From: Sebastes aleutianus
Lineage: Eukaryota; Chordata; Actinopteri; Perciformes; Sebastidae
Reading direction: 5' to 3'
Assembly: GCA_916700875.1 (NCBI GenBank)
Contig: CAKAKS010000032.1
Location: 5,395,001 to 5,459,000, forward strand
Length of the DNA stretch: 64,000 nt
The translations under genes and the position numbers were made by a program. Shown piece by piece: positions 46,830 through 60,000 of the stretch. Under the pieces are notes generated by a model that was given only the letters and a program-made list of their open reading frames with translations, did not search any database and had not been told where the DNA came from. The stretch's first letter is position 1, and the number at the start of each line of letters is the position of its first letter.

Positions 46830-49800
46830 TCATATAAAATGAGCTGTTGGTGGGTTGTGTGTTATAAATCCATCTGGATGTGAGATGAGCTCCTTGGAGG
46901 TGCTACTCTGCTCCCTGAGCTCCTTCCTCTTCAGTCGGCCCTCCTTCAGCTGCAGGAACACCCAGGTTATAATAAACCGGCTCAGTGTTCTCCCGTCTGC
47001 CCGGCTTCTGCCCTCTGGTGGCCTGGAGACACATGACAGCACACAGATGTGACTTCCTGCATCACTCCTCTCTCTTCACTTCAATAAACACAGACTGAGT
47101 GCTTCATGTCAGTCAGTGGTCTGAACAACAGACGTGTGTCAGTACCTTATAGTAGAAGTAAAGGCCAATGTTCGCCAACAGCAGAATCAGCGGCAGGACG
47201 ACCGCTCTGATGATAAAAGGCCTTAGATCTGATCAAACACATGGACAGTCATCACATCACATCACATCATGAGTCCAACATCTCCCATTAAACACAAACT
47301 GTAGTGACCTGAAATCTAAAATCACTTCTTCAAAAGTAAAATTCTTATGAAATAAGAAAATTCTTTAAGTACAAAATGAAGTAAAGTTCTGATGAAATGA
47401 GACAGTCAGCTTACCTGCGACAGTGAGAGAGATCAGACGGCTCTCAGAGAAGAAGTCATGAGAAAAAACATAGACGTGATAAACACAGCTGTAGCTTCCT
47501 TGGTGGGCGGGCTCTGCAGCAGGAAACACGAAGTAGGCGGAGTGATTGACAGCTGGCTTGGTGTAGTTGAGTGCTGAGGTGGAGGAGGTGAAGGTGAGCT
47601 GGAAGGAGCCTCCTGGGTACTGTGGCTGGATGGAGCAGCTGATGGTGAAGGTGGAGTCCCTGAACACCTGAAACCCCTGCTGCTGGGCCTCGGAGACCCC
47701 GTCCACAGAGGAGGACCCAGAGATGTTGGGCTGAAGCAGCAGGTCTGTAAACACAGAGAGATGATTGGCTGAGAGCTGGGGCACGTTCAGTCTGAAAACA
47801 GTGTACTCTGGTTTGCTACGGTTTCCAGGTTGAACGGCGTGTTTCTTCTAAATGGTGGGTGTGTCAGAGGTGTTACCCAATCAGCAGCGACATGCACAAA
47901 CCCTGTCATACTATAAAGGCAGTGCATTTGCGTAGCACAACAGAGTGTTCAATACACAACCGTTTCCGTTTACATGTTTTTCTATGTTTTGTTGATCCTC
48001 CGTTCAACAAAATGGACCTGATTTTGTGCCTCCTCGTCTCCTCGATCCTCGATGCTCCGGCTTGTGATCCTGAAATCAATCTCAGCGCTCCATCTTGAAG
48101 TACATCCCAATTCCTAAACTGCATCTGGAGGAGCGAGGAGGCTTGCCGAAGGAGCTAATAGCGACGATACATCTGTTTGTGTACTTTGCGTAATCCTTCT
48201 CGGTGAAGTGTGAACAGAGACACCTGTGACGTATCAAAGAGGCATGACAATGTGCCACACGTCATATTTAAGTGATGTGGCTTTAAAATGACGGCTCCGA
48301 GGCGAGGATGTCTCATTTTGTTAAAAGCCTGTTGCCTCAACTCCTCTCTCCTCGCGTCTCTTCCTCGCCTCTTCAGCTCACATCTCTCGTGGGTGGGACT
48401 AAGACGCGAGGAGAGGAGGCAAGGAAAGGAATCAAGGATGTACATCTGGGAAATGGGAAAGGCCTACAGACAGACAGGTGTGTCCTGTCAGGTGAAGCTC
48501 AGCAGTCTGTGGAGAGTTTGACGTTTTCAGAAACAAGCCCACTTCTATGGCAAGCTGTTTTAACATTTAACAGCTAGACAGGAGATTCATTAGAGATGTC
48601 TGCAACGTTGTTTTGCCTAGTCATAACTCTAATTCTAGATATCTGTAATTACATTTTGACTAGTACGATTCAAACTACTTTGCCATTCATGTGTATTGGG
48701 TTTCTCATTACAGATATCCACAATTTAATTATGACTAGTCATAATTCCAGTTCAAGATATCTTTAATTCCTCTCAATTGTAGATATCTACATTGTCCTTT
48801 TTAGATATCTAAAATTAAATGTTGACTAGTCAGAATGACGTTGTAGATTTCTCTAACTGGAGTTAGTTAGTCTAAATGTAATTACAGATATCTAGAATTT
48901 TTGACGAGGTGAAATTACTTTGTAGATATCTGTAACTACATCAGAAGGGGGGGGGGGGTGGGACGGGAGGTGAAGCTATTCAAACATGCTATGGCGCTGC
49001 ATCGTATGGGTTTATAAAGTGTGTCTGGAGACAATAAATCTACAATAAGCTGTTAATTTCATCCACAACTCTCTAGTGAACAAAGCTCTTGCTGGCCACA
49101 GATTCCTTGATGATGAGCTCTTTCTATTTCAAGTCATTTTCTAACTATCTGATCCACAGCGGTCCCTGACCACTCGTCCCACAGCCCGCTGCACATAGGC
49201 CCTGTTCAGACCTGGTATTAACATGCGTCCTCAGTGATCGGATCACAAGTGGACAGCTCTAAGTACAGGTGTGAACACACTCAAGACGAATTGAGATCGG
49301 ATCTTTCAGACCACGTTCAGAGGTGGTCTGGGCCACATGTGGCCACATTCTTTTAGCAGTGTGTACGCGAATGTGTCCTGGGCCACATTAAGGACCGCTT
49401 ACTCATCTGATGTCCCGCTGGGATCCGCGGGATCACTTCACTCCTCAGGTGAATAAACAGGCAGACTCGGGCGTTTGTCAGCTTGGAAACAGCCTCTGTG
49501 CTCTACTGTATCCTGTCAGTACAACTGTATTTTATTAAAATATAGCTTGTTTATAGGCTACATATCTACAGACTATCAGACTAGGCACGCAAAGTGCATT
49601 ATTATCATACTGTCGGAGATGTGGCGGTGTTTTTGTTCCACTGCTTTGCACGGAGCTGACACCCGTCCGAAATGAAGCAGCGGTGCTGGCAGCGCGGAGG
49701 TCCCCGGGGACCACCGGTACATTAACCTTTTATTTTGATGTTAATACAATGTACCAGAATTCACAATTATGTAGGATATTACTACTGACATTCATGTAAT

Positions 49801-52800
49801 ATTACGTCACAACGGCTGCTGTATTAGCCGTGTGTTTACTACATGTTTATTTGCATATAGAGCGGGGAAGTGAGATCGGATCACAAGTGGCCACTGAAGA
49901 CGCATGTGGAGACGCATTCTAATGCCAGGTGTGAACAGACGTACTTAAAGCTGTCCACTTGTGATGCGATCACTGAGGACGCATGTTAATACCAGGTCTG
50001 AACAGGGCCATAGAGACCAATGTTATGTGTCCAGCTTGGAGGACGGCTCGTTGTGATTAAAATGAGGTTGTAGCTCGTTGTCTACCTTACTACGGTTAGA
50101 AAGAGACGTTGTTTGTGTTTTAACTATGTTTCTCTTATGAGTTATTGATCCGGGAAGTTTGAATCTGTGAAAATCTGTCACACTTTACCGAACTATCCAA
50201 GTTAGCAAAAGCTTCTGCTGACACTGTTCAGATGCTTTGTTGGGCCGGTATCGTGAGCCTGAGCCTTGATGAGCAACATCATGCACAACAGTTCTGACTA
50301 ATCATAATGAGGTTTGAGATATCTGTAACTGTTATTTAGGATAGACAGAACTGAATTACAGACATCTCTAACTGTTGTTTTGACTAGTCACAATGTAATT
50401 ATGACTAGTCAAAATGTAGTTGTAGATATCTCTAATGCTAATACTGGATAGTCAAGCTGAGCTATTAAATGTTAAAACGGCTTGCCATACACTTTTCGAC
50501 ACTTTAGGATGTCATTGTCCTGGATAACTTTACAGTTCAGTCCAATGGAAACCACCGACTGTCACTGTGACGGAGGAAGGAACATACTGGAAACATTACT
50601 GTCATAGATCATAGTCTGCTGCGATTCTAGCTGGTGCATGTGTGTGTCATTGTGGGTACATTACTGTCATAGATGATGTCACTGATGGGCTTACCTGAGC
50701 AGGTGAGATCCAGGATGGAGTCAGAGGAGTCTGATATTAAACACTCCCTCAGAGCAGATCCAGACTGAACACAGTAAGAGCTGATCCTCCACACAGATCT
50801 TTCTGAGGACTCCTCTCTCTCTTCTACAGAAACAGCAGAGCCACAGTCCAACTCTTTGCAGGTGACATCTGCTTCCTTCAGGGTCCAGTCAGAGTTAAAT
50901 TGTTCGTCTCCAACTGGTCTCCAGTCTCCCTGATGTTTCAACTCCAGTGTTCCTGCACAGCGACTGTCTCCTCCCACCAACCTGACAGGCTCTGAACAGA
51001 AACAAGAGAGTCCTCAGTAAAAGAATAAAGTGAGTTTCATTAGAACAGAAATGAACCAGATCAGAGCTGCAGCTCCTCTTCTACCTGAGCAGGTGAGTCC
51101 AACAGCTTTGCCAGGTGAGCAGGTGTTTCTATCTGAGCCTGAGCTTCTACAGTCCAGGAGAGCAGACTCAGTTCCTCCACACTGGAACTCTTTGGTCCAC
51201 ATTGGATCCTCCACTTCTCCATAAGTCACCCCCTGGAGGACTGAAGGAGCCCCACAGCCAAGCTCCCTACAGACCACCTCTGCATCCTGCTGGTCAAAGT
51301 CAGCTTCACACACTGAGGACCACCACTGGTTAGAGTGGTTGGACTTCACCTCCAGTCTGCCTGAGCACAGACTAGTCCCATTCACCAGCCTGACAGAGTC
51401 TGGAGAGATGATAGAAGATAAAATAGAGAGAGATAAAAGACAACAGACACAAAATAAAAAGATGTCATGAAACAACAATTCAGTGATTCCAACTGGACTC
51501 AGAACAGTTCCAACATGAGTTCATCATTAACAACAGAACACATCTTTATAACACCACAGACTGCAGCAGTTTTACCATCACATTTACATTTAATACACTC
51601 TAACTATTGTTATCCATTGTTCAACACTTTTAATGTGTTTTCAAACAATAAGACAACATCATCATCTGCACATTTCTCTATTCTGTTCCTTCTGCTCAGC
51701 TGCTCCACAATCTTTGCTCTCCACACAGAGACGTTTTCATTCTTTCTTATTTTTCTGAGAAGATCTGTAACCCAGAATAAAAATCTGTTCAGGAAAAAAG
51801 ATCCCTAAAATCTAAAAAGGATAGGGGCTGGACTCTCTTCTTTTAAAGAGTCTCCCAGGGTGAAGGACACCACGTGGGTGATGAGATACTGACCAGCCCC
51901 CGGCTGAGCTGAGATGCTCAAAGTTGTGGCCAGTAGGTCACTGGTGCCTGTTATGGTGGAAACCAAAGAACCAGCTGGTTGAAACCAGTGGCTAAGAAAG
52001 CTGACAAGCTGAAGAAGGAGTCAGGCTGGTTGCTGGTCGGCCCAGGGGACTCCTGAAGCAGCAGACATGTATGTTTCATATATACAGATATTTATCTTGG
52101 TGCATTCAGCACCTGATTTACTGAGACAGCAGATCAACAGACTCCATCATGGCTGCTGGAGACAGTCTGCTGCGCATCTAGCTGGTGCATGTGTGTGTCA
52201 TTGTGGGTACATTACTGTCATAGATGATGTCACTGATGATGTCACTGATGGGCTTGCCTGAGCAGGTGAGATCCAGGATGGAGGAAGAGGTATCTGATGT
52301 TACACACTCCCTCAGAGCAGATCCAGATCGAACACAGTAAGAGCTGATCCTCTTCACTAATCTTTCTGAAGACTCCTTTGTCTGTTCTACAGAAACAGCA
52401 GGGCCACAATCCAACTCTTTGCAGGCAGCAGCTGCTTCTTTCAGGGTCCAGTCAGAGTCAAAGTCATCCACTGGTCTCCAGTCTCCCTGATGTTTCACCT
52501 CCAGTGTTCCTGCACAGTGACTGTCTCCTCCCACCAACCTGACGGACTCTGAACAGAAACAAGAGAGTCATCAGTAAAAGAAGTGAATTTAAGAAAAAAT
52601 TAAACTGAGACTTGACTTTATTTCTTTATTTCTCCTTTTTTATTTACCTGTTGAGTTGTGATTTTCTTCAGCCTGGAGTCCTGTAGAAAAACACAAATAT
52701 TTATTGTTTTGCGTACATTTTTGGAGATTTGACGGAGCCGCTGGCGGGGTGCCTTGAGACCGGCCGTCAGTCATGTGATACGTCTTGCTTGAGTATACTT

Positions 52801-55800
52801 CAGTGTTTACATTCTGCAAATGTAATCGTTCATTTAGTCAGCAGTATGCAGTACAATATCGGGGTGAATCTTTCAGTATTTCATGATTCCATTTTGATTC
52901 TTGGGGTCACGATTCGATTCAAAATTGATTCTGGATTCAAAATCGATTCTGGATTCAGTACATAGCGGTGCTATTTTCAGGATCTACTCCAGTCCGCTGT
53001 GCACTAATAAAGGCGGTGTGGTAAATTATGTCATGAAAGCAGAATAAAGTGTGTATACGATTATGGAGTTTTCATATTTGAAAAAAGGTATATCAAAGAA
53101 TGTAAACACAAAGGCAAAAGGAAACATTTATTCATGCTAAACTTGCAAATAAACACATTATACTAAAAAGTGTTTAGTATTTCTCAATTCTCAGTGACTT
53201 CAAAAATAACAAGTTCAAGTTATACAAAAAATTAAAATGCTGCCTGTTATATAAATAATTTGCTTTTTATGGCTAGCTGCCTTTTTATTTCTCAGAAACT
53301 TGCCAATTTCAAAAATAAATTGTGCATAAAATAACACTGTAAAACTGGTATTTTGTGTGATTTTTCAACTAATCACACAATAATGTTTGTCACAACTTTG
53401 ACTTGGTGTGTGTTGTCCATCAGTAGCAATATGTAGGTTCTTTTGTAGAAAAAAAAATATATAAAAAATTGTCCCAATGGCATCACGTGACGGACATGGA
53501 AGTTGTAATACCGCTGTTTGGCCACTACGAACCAACAGCGGTATGTTTTTTTTTTAACAATTTTCGTATGCTATTTCATTATTAAATTAACTTTGATTCA
53601 CCATCAATTGTCGTAGTACTGCCAATATTTAGGCCTTTCTAGTTCATTGCGCTGGCTAGCATTATAGCTAGGCTAATGTTAGCGTTTAGCAGACGCCTGG
53701 AATGCCTGGAAGGGTACAGCCAAACAGAGGAGGAGTAGGGGCGGGCCTACTGGGTCGGTGCGCTCAGCGAGTCATGAAATCTCCCGTAGAAATATAGACA
53801 TAGACGCTGCATCGGACTTTTCAGCACGTTGCGGCTATACGTTAACGTGGGCGCCATATTGGACCTGGCAGGACAGGCCTGTAACCCTATACAAGTGAAC
53901 GGGGGAGCTGCCGTTTTTCTGGATAAAAAGCACTATAACGTCGACATTTCTCAACCGATTTCAATGTGTCGGTATGCTAATTGGACAACGGCTATATTGT
54001 TAACATCTTTAAGGTTGGGGAGCTGGACTTTGACTATGTTGGTCCCTGGGCCTCCAGGAACTAGCCCTGTAGCTTTCAGCCTCCTTGCCCAAGGCACTTT
54101 GTAAATATGGCCTCTGTCCAGTAAGGTATGTGAAGTGCACTTGATTTGTCCACTTCACATACCTTACCACAGGGCCTCGGGTATGCCAAGAGGACCTTGT
54201 CCAATTGCAATACCTCGGCCAATCGTAGCGACTTGGAATTGGATTTCTGGCCCTCAGAGTGTTTTGAGCCATTTTATCAAATTTCTCTGATTTACTTCAA
54301 ACTTGGCACATGGGAAGCTCTTCCTCCAGGAATGAATGTCCCAAAATTTCAGTTTTAAAAATCAATAGTTTTGGAAATATAAACAATGTATGGTCAGTGG
54401 ACACGTTGACATTTCTTGACCTTTAACCAATTAAGGCCATATTTTCAATTCTGCAATTAATTTTGAATCCAAAATTGCACCACGTGATCTCTGCGACCTC
54501 CTGAATCAACTGGCCTTGGATCTGTATTTCTACAATGACCCTGAAAGGAAGTATCCCTGGAGGAGAGATAGAAACCTGAAGCACAGGATTCTGGATTAGA
54601 GGGTCAATTTTAGTTGTCTCTATAAATTTCACATCATTTAAAGCTATTTTAGCTGAAATATGTATACATGTCTATGTATATATGTCTATGTATACATGTC
54701 TATGTATATATGTCTATGTATGCATGTCTATGTATATATGTCTATGTATACATGTCTATGTATATATGTCTATGTATGCATGTCTATGTATGCATGTCTA
54801 TGTATGCATGTCTATGTATACATGTCTATGTATACATGTCTATGTATATATGTTCATGGTCTCTCCCGTTTTTGACCTCAGTGATGAATACGTTGTGTTT
54901 TCTGTGGCTGCTTCACAATAAAAGTCCCACTGTGTTTGTCCAGTTGAGGTGTTTTAATGTGAAGCAGCAGCAGCAGGAAATGTGTTAGTATTAGCAGCAA
55001 CTTAATGCAGCTCAGATACGGCTGTAGGAGAGTGAACAGGAAACAATGAGGCTGATATCAATCAGAGCAGCTTACAAACAGTATCACTCGTTACATGCTG
55101 CATCGTTTCCTCTCAGTTTGTCACGAGCCTGAATCTATGGCGGACTCCGCCACTAACGATTAAAACCACCGCCCAGAGAGATAATTACTGAGTAGACATA
55201 CGGGTACATTGATTACAGAAATAATATTTGACTAAAAATAGAATCAAACACTTGGTTTGATTTGGTATAAAATATGAAAGATTATAACCAGGGCTGTCAA
55301 AGTTAATGCGTTGAGGCAAATATGTTTTAATGCCACTAATTTCTTAATGCATTAACACAACTTGTGATTTTTGAGTTGTAGCGGCTCAGTTTTAAAGTTA
55401 GAGTGAAGATACTGGTATCATATGAAACTAGAAAACATAAGGAAAAGGCATGGCCATTTTCAAAGGGGTCCCTTGACCTCTGACCTCCAGATATGTGAAT
55501 GAAAATGGGTTCTATAGGTACCCACGAGTCTCCCCTTTACAGACATGCCCACTTTATGATAATCACATGCAGTTTGGGGCAAGTCATGCTTCTTCCAGCT
55601 CAAAAAGATCTCTAAAGTCAGATCTTTTTTTATCTCCTTCCGATTTACATAAAGTTATACATGCTTTTATTTTTTCTTGCCTAGATTACTGTAATGCACT
55701 TTATGTTGGTATCAGCCAGAGCTCCATTCACCGACTCCAACTGGTGCAGAACGCTGCCGCCCGAAATTTAAATTTTGTTATTTAGTGAAGCAAGACAAAA

Positions 55801-56850
55801 CAGGTGAAATTTGACAAGACAAACAGAAACAAACAAAAGAGAAACATAAATAAATAAAATACATCGGGTGACTTGACAAAATGAACGGGACAGGCCAATT
55901 CTAACAAAACGAACAAAATGAGACAAATAAATAAGAGCTGTTGGTGGAGGGAGGGGGGTGTTATTGACAGTGCAGGGCAGTCTGTTGTGTAAGGTTCTAG
56001 TGTGTGTGTACAGTTGTGTGCGTTTGTATGTATGCAGTGTGGGGGGGTGTAGGGTGTTTGTTTGTTTGTATCTAAAGAGGAGAAAGAAAAGGGCGGGAAA
56101 GAGAGAGAGGGGGTGGGGTGGGGTGTTGAGTATTTTTCATGCCAGGGGTGGCTTATAATATCTCATGGTCCGACAATGTTATGTTATCATATTTTGTCTT
56201 TATATATTGGTCTTTATTTGTATTTGCATTTGTATTTTTTTGTTTCCTGAGACAGGTTACCCCCCTTAAGCTGCCCCCAGACCCTGGAGAGAGGGCTGGC
56301 TGTCAGAGGTTTCTACTGTCTACTGTCGCCCTTCTGCCCATTCTGAACAGCCCCAGACCCGTCAGGAGAGAGCCTGTTCTGTGTTGGGAGAGGGATTTTT
56401 TTATTATTTGTTTTTCCCATATCTTTCCCTTCCTCCTTCCCAATTCATTTCTTTAATTTTTTGTATTTATTTTAAACCGGACGTCAGGCTGCCCCAGCCA
56501 GGAAATAGGGAAAGGTGAAGGTGGATGATTAAGTAAAGGAAAGGGGGAAAGAAGAGGAGGAAAAAGAAAGGGGGGAGGAGGAGTGGTGATACTTGATGGG
56601 GTGAAGATGCGATGGGGGGAGGGAGGGGGAGGGTGTTATGCCAGACGGATATAGTGAAGGGTTGTTGGTGCAATGTATTTTTTGCAAGCAATGCTGTTTT
56701 TTATATGTGATTATTATAATAACAATGATAAGTAAAGTAAATAAATGATCCAGTAAATAACTAAATAAATCAATTAATTAACCAATCCATCCTCCATCTA
56801 ACCATCCCATTGATTCATTGTAATAGTAGTAATAATAATAATGGTTAAAG

Positions 56851-56883
<33 letters not shown>

Positions 56884-56938
56884 TATATATATATATATAT
56901 ACATACATACATACATACACATATATACATACACACAC

Positions 56939-57036
<98 letters not shown>

Positions 57037-60000
57037 CAAAGAAGTCAAAAATCAAAATAGAAATACATATATGCATGTTGATATTGTCTGAAGGTAGTGA
57101 AACATAGTAGTAATAATAGTGATAAACCAGTAGACAGTATACTAATAAGAATAACCACAGTAATACTAGAATTAAAAAAATAAATAATAATAATGATAAT
57201 GATAATAATGATAATACTAATAGAGGTATTTTGTAATATTAATAAAGAATATAATATAATAATAAAGAAAGAGAAGAGAGAAAAAACAACAACAACAACA
57301 CAAGTAAGGTTATAATAGTTGAAGAGAAAAAAAAAGTAATATTAATAAATAAACAAGTAAAATACATTATGGTTAAAAATAATACCTGAGGGGAATAATG
57401 ATAATAGTATAATAGCAATAATAAAAATAATAATAACAGTAATAGTAGTAACCATAACAATGACAATAGCCATGTCAATAATAGCTATAATAATAGTAAT
57501 AATAATAACAATAACAATAATAACAGGAGCAATAGCAGCATCAATAATAATAATATTGATAATACCTATAGTCATAGTGCCATTAGTAGTTAAACTAAAA
57601 TTTAAATGAAGAAAAATTTGATTTAATACAGAACAGCAATAACATGGCCTCTGTCACTATATAAGGTAACTTCAAACTGAAACAGGAGTGTACAAGGCCT
57701 CCATAAAACATCAGTTTAGTTGTGACCTCCACCAGAATGAGCCGTACAGTAATAAGTAAGCCACTTAATTAATTTGTTCATTAGTAAATTAATAATAATG
57801 GTAGTCATAATAATAATGACAAATGGAGAGGAAAGAAAAGAACCAAATAAACCAATTAATCAAGTATTGAAACAGCAACCAATTAATCAATTGTCATAAT
57901 AATAATAATAATAATAATAATATTACCATTATTACTATCATTAAAGAGAAAAGTAAAAATAAAATAAGAATAGAAACTCATATATGCGTGCTAATATTGT
58001 CTGAAGGGAGTGAAAACATAGATAGTGATCTAATATACTAATAAGTTGGACATCCATTATGCAATAATAATTGATTGATAATCTATATGATATAGCAATG
58101 ATAATAATAGTATAGTATAGCAGCACAGTTTATACTAAGACAATAATAATACCAACAATCATACAAACAAATTACTAAGAAGAAAAAGATAAATAAATAA
58201 ATGAATTATAAAAATATACAAAACATACAAAATCCCATTGGTTATGGTGGTGGAGACCAGAGCAACGATTGTGCGAGGTGTGTGGGGAAATGAGGTATTG
58301 GTAAGGGGAGAGGTTTAGAGAAGAGAGAGAAGGGAAAAAAGGAATGACGCACACATAAAATAGTTAAGAGATAGGGTTTAGGAAAGGAAGGAGGATGTAG
58401 ATGATCGATGATGTAAGTGAGCAGAGTGTGAATAGATGATGTGTTATATGTTCAGAATTGATTTTAAAATTTGACTGATCACTTTTAAAGCATTAAACGG
58501 CCTTACCCCAAATTACATCAAGGATCTATTGGCCCGCCTAGGCGTTCCCTTAGATCAGCGGACGCAGCTCTGCTGGTTGTTTCCAGATCTCGGCTTGTGA
58601 CCAAAGGTGACCGGGCCTTTGTGGTTAGAGCCCCCCCCCCGACTATGGAACACTCTGCCTATTGAAATCAGACTCGCTACTTCATTACCATCTTTTAAAG
58701 GTCTCATATTATGCTCATTTCCAGGTTCATAGATGTATTTTAATGTTGCACTAGAACATTTTTACATGCTGCAATGTTCAAAAAACCCTTTATTCTTCTC
58801 ATACTGCAGCCTGAGTCTGCCTGCCTCAGAGCCTAATTCAGCCTCTGTCTGAAAACCCCTGATTCACAGCCTGTCTCCTCCCACTCTGCTCTGATTGGTC
58901 AGCGTTTTCTGTCAATCAAACGTCCTCAACAACACAGCGTCACTATCTCCCCCTCCCTCCCGGAGAAGCTCTGGAGAGAGAGGAGTGGAGAGAGAGGAGC
59001 TAGAATAAAGTTTATAAACCACTTTAAAGTTTATAAACCAGAAACTTCACCCAGCGCACGTTACCGGAGGAATCTGATCAGAAATCGGCGACAAATGATG
59101 AACATCTGCGGTCCAGATTCCAGGTTTTCCTGACGGTTTCTCTCAGGTAAATAATGCTATTTATAGCTCTGTTAGTTAGCTCAGTGTTTACCTTCTGCAT
59201 CAACTCTGTAAACCGTAAACATACACTCTGTTTTACGTCTGTCTTCACAGGTCCATCTGTGAGAAATGACCGACAGAATCATCCCAGAGGAGAGCAGACA
59301 GCTGAGAGCAGACAGAGGAGAGCAGACAGCTGAGAGCAGACAGCTGAGAGCAGACAGAGGAGAGCAGACAGCTGAGAGCAGACAGCTGAGAGCAGACAGC
59401 TGAGAGCAGATGGGAGATACAGAGCTAACCCGTTAGCATGTAGCTACATGCTAACGGGTTAGCTACATGCTACCGCTATGACACGGTGTGTAAACACAGC
59501 GACCATCAGGGTGGAAAATAGAAGATGTGAAACAGTAGTCAGTTCATTATTTCTGCTAAAAGATAAACATATGGAAGATCAGAGTAATGGTATATTAGTT
59601 ACTGTAGTAGCTGTCTCTGTGTTACCATGACTACAGACCACCGGAGCTTAGCTTACCATAGTTTACCAGAGCTGAAAGACTTTCTCCTGTACCATGTCAT
59701 CATAACTAACTAACAGGTGAGATGATTACAAATGCTGTGAATAATTAATATTGTCATCTGTCAACTCAAATAAAGTTTGACTGTGAAACAGAAATGTGTT
59801 GTGTTGCTTACAAGTCACTATTTACTACCTGTACTCTGCTACATGCATGACATCAAATATATATAATATATAAATATCATGTGTTTAAACAGTGTAATTA
59901 CATAAAGCCTTTGTGAAAGAACATGTTATATTTAGATGATGGGAGTACATGAAGCCTGTTCTGCTGGTTCTTGCAGACTAACAGTAGGAGCTACTTTGCT

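Larger units (their letters stand above)
47745..50694. other. SRCR gene intron between third SRCR and Ig exons
   Basis: It contains nested DNA transposons at 48540-50500. Sequence at 47860-48480 has short open frames on both strands without recognisable domains; I treat them as intron. Confidence 0.5.

Noticed and set aside
47859..48577. Several short frames on both strands in the SRCR intron
   Set aside because: No domain, mutual overlap, and no splice sites that fit the receptor's phase.
51014..51084. Extension of the second SRCR exon reading frame past LTCSG
   Set aside because: The frame stays open into the intron, but a clear CAG|GTAGAA donor at 51085 matches the phase of all other SRCR exons.
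54660..54988. Three overlapping MSMY-type frames
   Set aside because: The 14-bp minisatellite lacks stops in all frames; no gene.
56778..57575. Poly-Leu, poly-Tyr and poly-Ile frames
   Set aside because: AAT/ATA microsatellite artefacts.
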